NCBI GenBank assembly: GCA_030146725.1
Contig: JASLBJ010000275.1
Location: 1 to 5,843, forward strand
Length of the DNA stretch: 5,843 nt
DNA from: Sphingomicrobium sp.
GTDB taxonomy: Bacteria > Pseudomonadota > Alphaproteobacteria > Sphingomonadales > Sphingomonadaceae
Reading direction: 5' to 3'
A program made the translations under genes and the position numbers. Shown in pieces: positions 1 through 5,843 of the stretch (positions are counted from its first letter, which is position 1; each line of letters opens with the position of its first letter). The notes beneath the pieces were generated by a model, which worked only from the letters and a program-made list of their open reading frames with translations, was not told where the DNA came from and made no database searches.

Positions 1-1
1 C

Positions 2-1087
2 GAGCTCCATGCCGAGGCCAGCCGGGTGGTCGAAGCGGGCGGTCACGCACTTGCCGCCGAGGCCGCTCATGCCGAGGAACTGACCGCGCTCGCCGTTGCA
101 GCAGCGCCTGCGATCACCGCCACTGCGGAGGCAATCGCCCGCATCGACGTCGCCGCCTCGCATGCTGCGCGCGCCGTCGAGGGCAGCTGGGTGCGCCCCG
201 AACTCACCGATCAGTCGTGCCTCGAGATCGACGGCGGCCGCCATCCGGTGGTCGAAAGCGCCCTGTCCGGCTCGGGCGAGCGGTTCGTCGCCAACGACCT
301 CGCGCTCGGGCCCGCCGACCGATTGTGGCTTATCACCGGCCCCAACATGGGCGGCAAGTCGACCTTCCTGCGTGCCGCCGCACTGATTGCGGTGCTCGCC
401 CAGTCCGGAAGCTTCGTGCCCGCCGCGCGCGCCAGGCTCGGCCTCGTCGACCGCCTGTTCAGCAGGGTCGGCGCGTCCGACAATCTCGCGCGCGGCCGCT
501 CGACCTTCATGGTCGAGATGGTCGAGACCGCCGCCATCCTGTCGCAGGCGACGCCGCGCAGCCTCGTCATCCTCGACGAGATCGGCCGCGGCACCTCGAC
601 CTACGACGGGCTCGCGATCGCCTGGGCGGTGGTCGAGGCGATGCACGACCAGCTCAAATGCCGGACCCTGTTCGCGACCCATTATCACGAGCTGACGCGG
701 CTGGCGGGGCGGCTCGACGGCCTGTCGCTCCACCATGTCCGGGCGCGCGAGTGGAAGGGCGATCTGGTGCTGCTGCACGAGGTCGCAGGCGGCGGCGCCG
801 ACCGCAGTTACGGGATCGCCGTCGCCAAGCTCGCCGGACTGCCGCCCGCCGTCGTCGCGCGCGCCAGGTCGGTGCTGGCCAAGCTCGAGGCGGGCGGCGA
901 CGCCACTGGCGGGATCGCCGCGGGTCTCGACGACCTGCCGCTGTTCGCCGCCGCGGCCGCTCCCGAACCGGCGCCCGACCCGCTCGAGACCGCCTTGGCC
1001 GAGCTCGATCCCGACCGACTGACCCCGCGCGAGGCGCTCGACGCGCTTTACGCGCTCAAGCGGCTCGCCGCGCAGGACGCCCGATGA
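2..1087 (+). CDS. mutS: DNA mismatch repair protein MutS, C-terminal part (5' end outside window)
   Basis: MutS binds mismatched or looped DNA and, by ATP-driven clamp sliding, recruits MutL to start strand-directed repair in the cytoplasm. The reading frame is open from base 2, so about 361 residues remain of a protein usually near 850-900; the mismatch-binding, connector and most core/lever domains are missing. Visible in order: the end of the core/clamp helices; the lead-in to the ATPase domain with GRHPVVE; the Walker A loop GPNMGGKST (338-364); the ABC signature region with STFMVEM; Walker [17 protein letters not shown] (563-610, catalytic Asp-Glu at 575-580); and the switch histidine in [10 protein letters not shown] (665-694). 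Near the end, DDLPLF (929-946) resembles the sliding-clamp binding motif of MutS, and the final ~35 residues match the small C-terminal helical multimerisation domain. All ATPase motifs are intact, so this is a working gene cut by the window edge, not a pseudogene. Its stop overlaps the glnD start. Confidence 0.97.
   Translation, partial: ELHAEASRVVEAGGHALAAEAAHAEELTALAVAAAPAITATAEAIARIDVAASHAARAVEGSWVRPELTDQSCLEIDGGRHPVVESALSGSGERFVANDLALGPADRLWLITGPNMGGKSTFLRAAALIAVLAQSGSFVPAARARLGLVDRLFSRVGASDNLARGRSTFMVEMVETAAILSQATPRSLVILDEIGRGTSTYDGLAIAWAVVEAMHDQLKCRTLFATHYHELTRLAGRLDGLSLHHVRAREWKGDLVLLHEVAGGGADRSYGIAVAKLAGLPPAVVARARSVLAKLEAGGDATGGIAAGLDDLPLFAAAAAPEPAPDPLETALAELDPDRLTPREALDALYALKRLAAQDAR
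1074..1077 (+). promoter_or_regulatory. Ribosome binding site of glnD, inside the mutS end
   Basis: AGGA lies six bases before the ATG at 1084, within the last codons of mutS. The glnD frame stays open upstream to about 217 as a by-product of the GC-rich mutS sequence, so this site and the ATGA overlap decide the start. No separate glnD promoter is evident. Confidence 0.6.
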
Positions 1088-3762
1088 ACGTCGCCGACCA
1101 GCGCGCGATCATCGATCGCCGAAGCCTCGCCGACCGCATCGCGGCCAGCCCATCCGATGCCACCGCCCTCCTTCGGGAGGCGCTTGCCGCCGGCCGTACC
1201 GAGATCAGCCGGCGCCTCACTGCCGAGCCGGCGCGCGGCCGTGCCGCGGCGCGTGCGACCGCCTTCCTCCACGACCAGATCATCCGCCTCGCTCACGACC
1301 ATGTGACTGCGGGCGCTCCGCAACCGCTGGCGATCGTTGGCCTCGGCGGAACCGGGCGCGGCGAAATGGCGCCCTTCAGCGACCTCGACCTGATGTTCCT
1401 GACGGCTGCCAGGCCGACTCCGGAGATCCAGGCGGCGACCGAGGCGATCCTCCACCTGCTGTGGGACCTCAAGCTCAAGGTCGGCCATTCGCTGCGCTCG
1501 ACGCCCGACCTGCTGACACTGGCGAAGACCGACATGACGGTGCGCACCGCCTTCCTCGAGGCGCGGCTGGTGTGGGGCGAGGATGCCTTGTTCGACGGCG
1601 CGATGGTTCGCTTCCGCAAGCAGGTGGTGACCGGAACCGCCGCCGAGTTCGTCGCCGCCAAGCTCGCCGAGCGCGACGCACGCCACCTGCGCATGGGTGA
1701 CAGCCGCTATGTCGTCGAACCCAACGTCAAGGAGGGCAAGGGGTCCTTACGCGACCTCCACACGCTCTACTGGATCGGCAAATATGTCCACGGCGTCGCC
1801 CGTCCGGCCGAGCTCGTCGCGGCCGGCCTGTTCTCGGCCGAGGAGTACCGCCGTTTCGAACGCGCCGAGCGCTTCTTCTGGGCGGTGCGCTGCCACTTGC
1901 ATTTGTCCGCCGGCCGCGCCGAGGAACGGCTCGGGTTCGACCATCAGCGGCACATCGCCGACGTCATGCACTATGCCGACCGGCCCGGAAAATCCGCCGT
2001 CGAGCGGTTCATGCATTTCTACTTTCTCAACGCCAAGGCGGTCGGCGATCTCACCGGCCTGTTCCTCGCGCAGCTCGACGAGCAGCTTGGCAAGTCGGGG
2101 TTCCGGTTCGTACTCCCAACGCTGCGAAGACGCCCCAGGCGGCTCGCCGGCTTCACGCTCGACCGCGGACGACTATCGATCCCGAGCGACAGCTTTCTTG
2201 CCGAGCAGCCGGTGCGGCTCGTCGAGCTGTTCGCGCTCGCGGCGCGCGAAGGGCTGGAGATCCACCCTCAGGCGATGCGCGCGGCGAGCCGGGAGGCGCG
2301 GCTGATCGATGCAGCGGTCCGCACCGACCCGGCTGCCAACGCCTTTTTCCTCGAAGTGCTGACCAACGTGCGCGCGCCCGACACGGTCCTGCGATGGATG
2401 AACGAGGCCGAGGTGTTCGGCCGCTTCATGCCCGAGTTCGGCCGCGTGGTCGCGCAGATGCAGTTCGACATGTACCACCACTACACGGTCGACGAGCATT
2501 CGATCCGGGCGATCGGGCTCCTCGCCGCGATCGAGCGCGGCGACCTCGCCAAGGACCATCCGCTGTCGAGCGCGATCTTTCGCCAGATTGCATCCCGGCG
2601 GGTACTCTACGTCGCAGTGCTGCTGCACGACATCGCCAAGGGCCGCGGCGGCGACCATAGCGAGCTTGGCGCCGAGATTGCGCTCAAGCTGTGCCCGCAA
2701 CTCGGCCTCGATCCGGCCGAGACCGAAACCGTCGCGTGGCTGGTCCGCCATCACCTGTTGATGAGCGCAACCGCGTTCAAGCGCGACCTAGCCGATCCCA
2801 AGACGATCGAGGATTTCGTTCGAAAGGTGCAGAGCCCCGAACGGTTGCGGCTGCTGCTGATCCTCACGGTGGTCGACATCCGCGCGGTCGGCCCCGGCGT
2901 GTGGAACGACTGGAAGCGCTCGCTGCTGACAACGCTGTTCGAGGCCGCCGAGGAGCGCTTGCGACTGGGCCACAAGGAGCGCGGCCGCGCCGAGGTCGTC
3001 GCCGCCCGGCAGCAGGACCTGGCGCAACGGCTCGGCTGGAGCGACGCCGCAGCCCTGACCCATGCGCGCCGGCTGCCAGACAGCTACTGGCTTGCCGAAA
3101 CGCCCGAATGGCAGGCCGCCAATGCACTGCAGATCGCGGCCACCATAGCTGAGCAGCCAAGCGTCGTCGCCGACCATGACGAGGACAGCGGCTTCACCCG
3201 CGTGACCGTTTTCGCGTCCGATCGCGAAGGGCTGTTCTTCCGCGTCTGTGCGGGGCTCGCCAATGCCGGCGCAAGCATCATCGATGCGCGTATCCACACC
3301 ACCCGCGACGGCATGGCGCTCGACAATCTGCTCGTCCAGGACGCGCAGGGCCGCGCCTATGCCGACCGGCGCCTGCGCGCACGGCTGGTCGCGTCAGTCG
3401 AAGCCGCACTCGCCAGCGACGAACCGGTCATCGCCGCGCCGCCTCAACGCGCGCTTGCCCGGCGCGCCGCGTTCGAGGTCGCGCCCTCGGTGGTGATCGC
3501 GGACAAGGCCTCGACCCGAACCACGGTGGTCGAGGTCAACGCCCGCGACCGGCCGGCGCTGCTCGCGCGGCTCGCGGGCGCGATTCACGACTGCGGTCAG
3601 CGGGTCCATTCGGCGCATATCGCGACCTATGGCGAGCGTGCCGTCGACGTCTTCTATCTGACCACGCCCGCGGGACGGAAGCTGGGAGAGCCCGACATCG
3701 CCTGCCTGCGAACGGCGCTGCTCGACGCCGCCAGCGAAGGCGCCGAGGCGAGGGCGGCGTAA
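1084..3762 (+). CDS. glnD: Bifunctional [protein-PII] uridylyltransferase / uridylyl-removing enzyme GlnD
   Basis: GlnD is the cytoplasmic glutamine sensor of nitrogen control. When glutamine is low it uridylylates PII proteins (GlnB/GlnK) using UTP; when glutamine is high it removes the UMP, thereby steering glutamine synthetase adenylylation and, where present, NtrB/NtrC. The product is 892 residues, close to the 890 of E. coli GlnD. Domains in order: nucleotidyltransferase with GGTGRGE (88-94) and metal-binding SDLDL (99-103, Asp100 and Asp102); the family motif [13 protein letters not shown] (212-224); an HD hydrolase domain with HHYTVDEHS (465-473), the HD pair His515-Asp516, GGDHS (522-526) and His556-His557; then two C-terminal ACT domains, about 705-790 (starting [14 protein letters not shown]) and 812-885 ([18 protein letters not shown]). 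Both catalytic centres look intact, so both activities are expected. The start is ATG 1084, overlapping the mutS stop in ATGA with an AGGA six bases before it; longer in-frame starts lie wholly inside mutS and lack homology. Family assignment is very secure; regulation by coupling to mutS is inferred. Confidence 0.97.
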   Translation: MNVADQRAIIDRRSLADRIAASPSDATALLREALAAGRTEISRRLTAEPARGRAAARATAFLHDQIIRLAHDHVTAGAPQPLAIVGLGGTGRGEMAPFSDLDLMFLTAARPTPEIQAATEAILHLLWDLKLKVGHSLRSTPDLLTLAKTDMTVRTAFLEARLVWGEDALFDGAMVRFRKQVVTGTAAEFVAAKLAERDARHLRMGDSRYVVEPNVKEGKGSLRDLHTLYWIGKYVHGVARPAELVAAGLFSAEEYRRFERAERFFWAVRCHLHLSAGRAEERLGFDHQRHIADVMHYADRPGKSAVERFMHFYFLNAKAVGDLTGLFLAQLDEQLGKSGFRFVLPTLRRRPRRLAGFTLDRGRLSIPSDSFLAEQPVRLVELFALAAREGLEIHPQAMRAASREARLIDAAVRTDPAANAFFLEVLTNVRAPDTVLRWMNEAEVFGRFMPEFGRVVAQMQFDMYHHYTVDEHSIRAIGLLAAIERGDLAKDHPLSSAIFRQIASRRVLYVAVLLHDIAKGRGGDHSELGAEIALKLCPQLGLDPAETETVAWLVRHHLLMSATAFKRDLADPKTIEDFVRKVQSPERLRLLLILTVVDIRAVGPGVWNDWKRSLLTTLFEAAEERLRLGHKERGRAEVVAARQQDLAQRLGWSDAAALTHARRLPDSYWLAETPEWQAANALQIAATIAEQPSVVADHDEDSGFTRVTVFASDREGLFFRVCAGLANAGASIIDARIHTTRDGMALDNLLVQDAQGRAYADRRLRARLVASVEAALASDEPVIAAPPQRALARRAAFEVAPSVVIADKASTRTTVVEVNARDRPALLARLAGAIHDCGQRVHSAHIATYGERAVDVFYLTTPAGRKLGEPDIACLRTALLDAASEGAEARAA

Positions 3763-3774
3763 CGCACAGTCACC

Positions 3775-3789
3775 CCGGCCTGCAGCCGG
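3775..3789 (+). terminator. Hairpin 12 bases after the glnD stop, weak candidate terminator
   Basis: CCGGC (3775-3779) and GCCGG (3785-3789) form a five-pair stem with a CTGCA loop. The downstream sequence ACCCGCCTTGTTCT is only mildly T-rich and starts seven bases late, so this is not a classical Rho-independent terminator. Its place just after glnD fits an end-of-transcript hairpin, but it is equally explained as the left arm of the larger inverted repeat. Confidence 0.3.
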
Positions 3790-3854
3790 ACCCGCCTTGT
3801 TCTACAGCGCCGTGCAGAGCCGAGGACGGGCCACGCGCAGCCGGGAATGGCGGG

Positions 3855-3872
3855 CCCCGGTCACGTCCGGGG
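3855..3872 (-). terminator. GC hairpin 11 bases past the receptor stop, weak candidate terminator
   Basis: CCCCGG (3855-3860) and CCGGGG (3867-3872) form a perfect six-pair stem around a six-base loop TCACGT. Read on the minus strand it follows the receptor stop codon (3884-3886) closely. No T-run follows on either strand, so termination would have to be of a non-classical kind, or the hairpin may protect transcript ends. It is also the right arm of the larger inverted repeat. Confidence 0.3.
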
Positions 3873-3883
3873 TGACGAGTGCC

Positions 3884-5843
3884 TTACCCGCGCTCGGGCT
3901 CGGGCGGCGGCGGAGGCGGCGGCGGCGGCGGCAGCGGGCAGCTGTCGGTCGCCAGGATCACGCTCCCGTCGGGGCAGGTCTGTGTCGCGGGCGGCGGCGG
4001 AGGCGGCGGCGGCGGGGCGACATAGGCCTCGACGGGAGCAGCGCGCCCTGGCGCGAACTTGGCGCGCAGGGTCAGGCCGTACATCCGCGGCTCGCCGAGG
4101 AAGCCTCCAAACAGCTGGGTCGAGCGGGGGTAGAAACCCGCGTCGACGCCGCGGATGGTACCCGATCCCTGGAGCGGGGAGTCGAAGCCGACCTGGATGA
4201 ACTTCTCGTTGAGGACGTTCTGGCCCCAGAACTCCAGACCCCACGACCGATCCGCGCCGCCGATGCCAATGCGGGCATTGACCACGGTGAAGCCCTTCTG
4301 GATCTTCTCGAGGTCGAGGTCGGAACCGGTGTTGATCCGCGACTGGTGCCGGAAATCGGCATAGAGCAGCCCGCGAAGGGCGCCGATGCGCGGCGTGAAC
4401 GCGGCCGAGCCGGTCAGCGACAAGGCCGAGCTGTTCGACACACGCCGGCCCGGAAGCTGGAACAGGGCGTTGGTCAGCGCGCGTCCGCCGGCACCGACCA
4501 GATTGTTGCGGTAACGGGTGTCGGCAAGCGTCAGGCCGCCGTTGAGCGACACGTCGGTCATCGGGCGGGTGAAGACTTCCACCTCGATGCCGCGGCTGCG
4601 CACGCCGGGCCGGAGCTTGCCATCGCACACGCCGGTGAACGGGCTGTTGTCCTCGTCGCCGCCGGCAAGATCGTCCGAGCAGCTGTTGACGTTCTCGACG
4701 ACGAAATTGAGGCCGTTGAACGTGTTCAGCTGGAAGTTCTCGAACGACTGGTGGAACAGGGCCACGTTGATGTCGAGGCCGGCGCCGTTGAACTTGCCGC
4801 CGAGCTCGAACGCGTCGTTGGTCTCTTCCTCGAACTGCAGGTCGGCGCCCGAAGCGATCCGGCCCGCGCAATTGAGCTGGGTCGCGGAAACGCAGATCGA
4901 ACCATTGCCCGAGATCGCTGCAGCGCCTGCCGGCGGCAGCGTCGTGTTCGAGCGGAACAGCGCCGAACGGTCGAGGTTGAAGCCGCCGGCCTTGTAGCCG
5001 CGCGAATAGCTGGCGTAGGTCAGCAGTTGCGGAGTCGGCTTGAAGCTGAGCACCACGGTGCCGGAGAGCTTGCCCTCCTTGCGCGAGTCCTCGATGTCGA
5101 GCGAGCCGCCCGGCGCACTCGGGGTGACGCACGGGATCTGCTGCAATGCCGCCAGTGCGCTGTTCGAGAACAGGGTGCACAAAGTGTTGTCGTCGTTGAG
5201 GTCGGCGTTGAGCCGCTTGCGCTCGCGGGTGTAGCGCGCGCCGACGGTCAGGTTGAGGTCCTGGGCGATCTCGAAGATATTGTGCGTGAACATCGCGAAA
5301 TTGGTGCTGTTCTGGCGGTAGCTGTCCTCGACCCCGCGATCGTTGAACGTCAGCCCCGGCACGCCGTTGGCAGTAGCCAGGTTGAGGAAACCGCTGTTGC
5401 CGAAGACCGGCGCGGCGAACGCGCCGAGCCGGCTGAAGGCGGCGAACACCGGCTGTTGCGCGGCCGGGAATAACGGCAGCACGGCCGGGGCGACCAGCGG
5501 ATTGAAGCAGGTCGCGGTGTCCGGACGGACGAGGAGGTTGCCCGCCTGGATCGCCGCCGGAATGCCGGTCGCGATCAGCCCCTGCGCGAAGTTGAGCGCC
5601 ACCAGGCAGTTGCTCAGTCGACCATAGTCGGCGCCATAGGACAAATTGTCGTCGACGCGCAGGTTTTCCTTGGCGAAGTAGCCGCCGACCAGCCAGTCGA
5701 GTCGCCCGCCGAGGGATTCGCCCTGCAGCCGCACTTCCTGCGTAAAGGTCTTGAAGCGGTTGAACGCGCTGCCGTCATCGTCGCGGTAGAGGATGTCGAG
5801 ATTGTTGAAGTCGGCATCCTGGCCGCGAATGTAATTATTGTAG
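3884..5843 (-). CDS. TonB-dependent outer-membrane receptor, beta-barrel part with polyproline tail (5' end outside window)
   Basis: TonB-dependent receptors import scarce ligands (siderophore-iron, vitamins, sugars) across the outer membrane, powered by TonB-ExbB-ExbD. Here about 652 residues are visible. The frame runs through the right edge, and residues before the GTG at 5734 (YRDDDG, FKTFTQEVRLQG) are already barrel sequence, so that GTG is not the start. Signal peptide, TonB box and most or all of the plug are missing. Barrel evidence: amphipathic strands with family-typical pieces such as LDWLVGGYFAKENLR, LNLTVGARYTRERKRLN, YASYSRGYKAGGFN and FELGGKFNGAGLDINVALF, then the closing strand YGLTLRAKF whose Phe is encoded at 4055-4057. 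Unusually, 56 residues follow it: 9 prolines, a linker with CPDGSVILATDSCP, 10 prolines and EPERG. Eight barrel cysteines fall into four close pairs. No ligand can be assigned. The gene is convergent with glnD and appears unrelated to it. Confidence 0.93.
   Translation of the reverse strand, partial: YNNYIRGQDADFNNLDILYRDDDGSAFNRFKTFTQEVRLQGESLGGRLDWLVGGYFAKENLRVDDNLSYGADYGRLSNCLVALNFAQGLIATGIPAAIQAGNLLVRPDTATCFNPLVAPAVLPLFPAAQQPVFAAFSRLGAFAAPVFGNSGFLNLATANGVPGLTFNDRGVEDSYRQNSTNFAMFTHNIFEIAQDLNLTVGARYTRERKRLNADLNDDNTLCTLFSNSALAALQQIPCVTPSAPGGSLDIEDSRKEGKLSGTVVLSFKPTPQLLTYASYSRGYKAGGFNLDRSALFRSNTTLPPAGAAAISGNGSICVSATQLNCAGRIASGADLQFEEETNDAFELGGKFNGAGLDINVALFHQSFENFQLNTFNGLNFVVENVNSCSDDLAGGDEDNSPFTGVCDGKLRPGVRSRGIEVEVFTRPMTDVSLNGGLTLADTRYRNNLVGAGGRALTNALFQLPGRRVSNSSALSLTGSAAFTPRIGALRGLLYADFRHQSRINTGSDLDLEKIQKGFTVVNARIGIGGADRSWGLEFWGQNVLNEKFIQVGFDSPLQGSGTIRGVDAGFYPRSTQLFGGFLGEPRMYGLTLRAKFAPGRAAPVEAYVAPPPPPPPPPATQTCPDGSVILATDSCPLPPPPPPPPPPEPERG
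3901..4015 (-). repeat. Pair of 28-base direct repeats encoding the two polyproline tracts
   Basis: Bases 3901-3928 and 3988-4015 are identical and 87 bases (29 codons) apart. They encode the 10-Pro tract (3902-3931) and the 9-Pro tract (3989-4015) of the receptor tail. In both, almost all prolines are CCG, with one CCC at the C-terminal end and one CCT (at 3914-3916 and 4001-4003) in the same relative place. The unit is a triplet, so copy-number slippage would change tail length without breaking the frame. Confidence 0.8.

Larger units (their letters stand above)
3769..3876. repeat. Imperfect inverted repeat filling the glnD-receptor spacer (candidate dispersed palindromic element)
   Basis: GTCACCCCGG (3769-3778) is the exact reverse complement of CCGGGGTGAC (3867-3876). 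Reading inward from each end on opposite strands, the two arms stay alignable without a gap for 28 bases: 21 of 28 match by my count, ending in a shared CCCGCC (3791-3796; complement GGCGGG at 3849-3854). Each arm also folds on itself: CCGGC/GCCGG at 3775-3789 and CCCCGG/CCGGGG at 3855-3872. Such nested palindromes between convergent genes are typical of REP-like intergenic elements in alphaproteobacteria, many of which in my recollection begin with GTCA(C/T)CCCGG. Whether other copies exist in this genome cannot be seen here. No coding sequence or target-site duplication was identified. Confidence 0.6.

Noticed and set aside
217..1083. In-frame upstream extension of glnD giving an 1181-residue protein
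   Set aside because: The added part is Arg/Pro-rich out-of-frame mutS sequence; GlnD homology begins shortly after ATG 1084, which also has an AGGA and the ATGA overlap.
2173..2754. A 193-residue minus-strand open frame inside glnD
   Set aside because: Antisense to the conserved HD-domain region of GlnD, with no recognisable family features or convincing ribosome binding site.
3763..3883. A small gene or small RNA in the spacer
   Set aside because: No open frame with a plausible ribosome site and no promoter-like boxes were seen; the inverted repeat explains the structure better.
3861..5180. A 439-residue minus-strand open frame in another phase of the receptor region
   Set aside because: Low-complexity Arg/Ala/Pro-rich product, fully covered by the receptor frame; a frame shadow.
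3797..5473. A 558-residue open frame on the + strand opposite the receptor gene
   Set aside because: Its product is an Arg/Glu/Val/Ala-rich sequence with no recognisable domain. It arises because the minus-strand receptor's codons are GC-rich and leave the antisense frame free of stops; the receptor frame has clear homology across the same span.
5732..5734. GTG as the receptor start codon
   Set aside because: The frame continues open to the right edge, and the 36 codons upstream encode typical barrel sequence; the true start lies outside the window.

Overview
The window is GC-rich (very strong G/C bias at third codon positions) and looks like chromosome of an alphaproteobacterium, most likely a sphingomonad. 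The grounds are a tight mutS-glnD pair and a TonB-dependent receptor with a proline-rich C-terminal tail, a style I associate with Sphingomonadales from memory. This assignment is inference and was not searched.

Layout: (1) positions 2-1087, + strand: the C-terminal ~361 residues of the mismatch-repair ATPase MutS, cut by the left edge. (2) 1084-3762, + strand: a complete glnD, the bifunctional PII uridylyltransferase / uridylyl-removing enzyme. Its ATG overlaps the mutS stop in an ATGA, so the two are almost certainly co-transcribed and translationally coupled. (3) 3763-3883: a 121-base spacer between convergent genes, nearly filled by a 108-base imperfect inverted repeat (3769-3876) whose ends are perfect 10-base complements. 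It looks like a dispersed palindromic element and may also end transcription from both sides. (4) 3884 to the right edge, - strand: about 652 residues of a TonB-dependent outer-membrane receptor. Signal peptide, TonB box and most or all of the plug lie beyond the window.

The genes do not form one pathway. mutS (DNA repair) and glnD (nitrogen sensing) share a transcript but not a job; the receptor is a separate, convergently transcribed nutrient-uptake unit. I see no RNA gene, CRISPR array, insertion sequence, phage gene or defence system.

The most unusual structure is the receptor's C-terminus. After the barrel-closing phenylalanine there is a 56-residue tail of two polyproline rods (9 and 10 Pro) joined by a 19-residue linker carrying two cysteines. 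The two proline tracts share an identical 28-base DNA stretch, including the same single odd CCT codon. I found no clear evidence of a wholly new multi-gene system.
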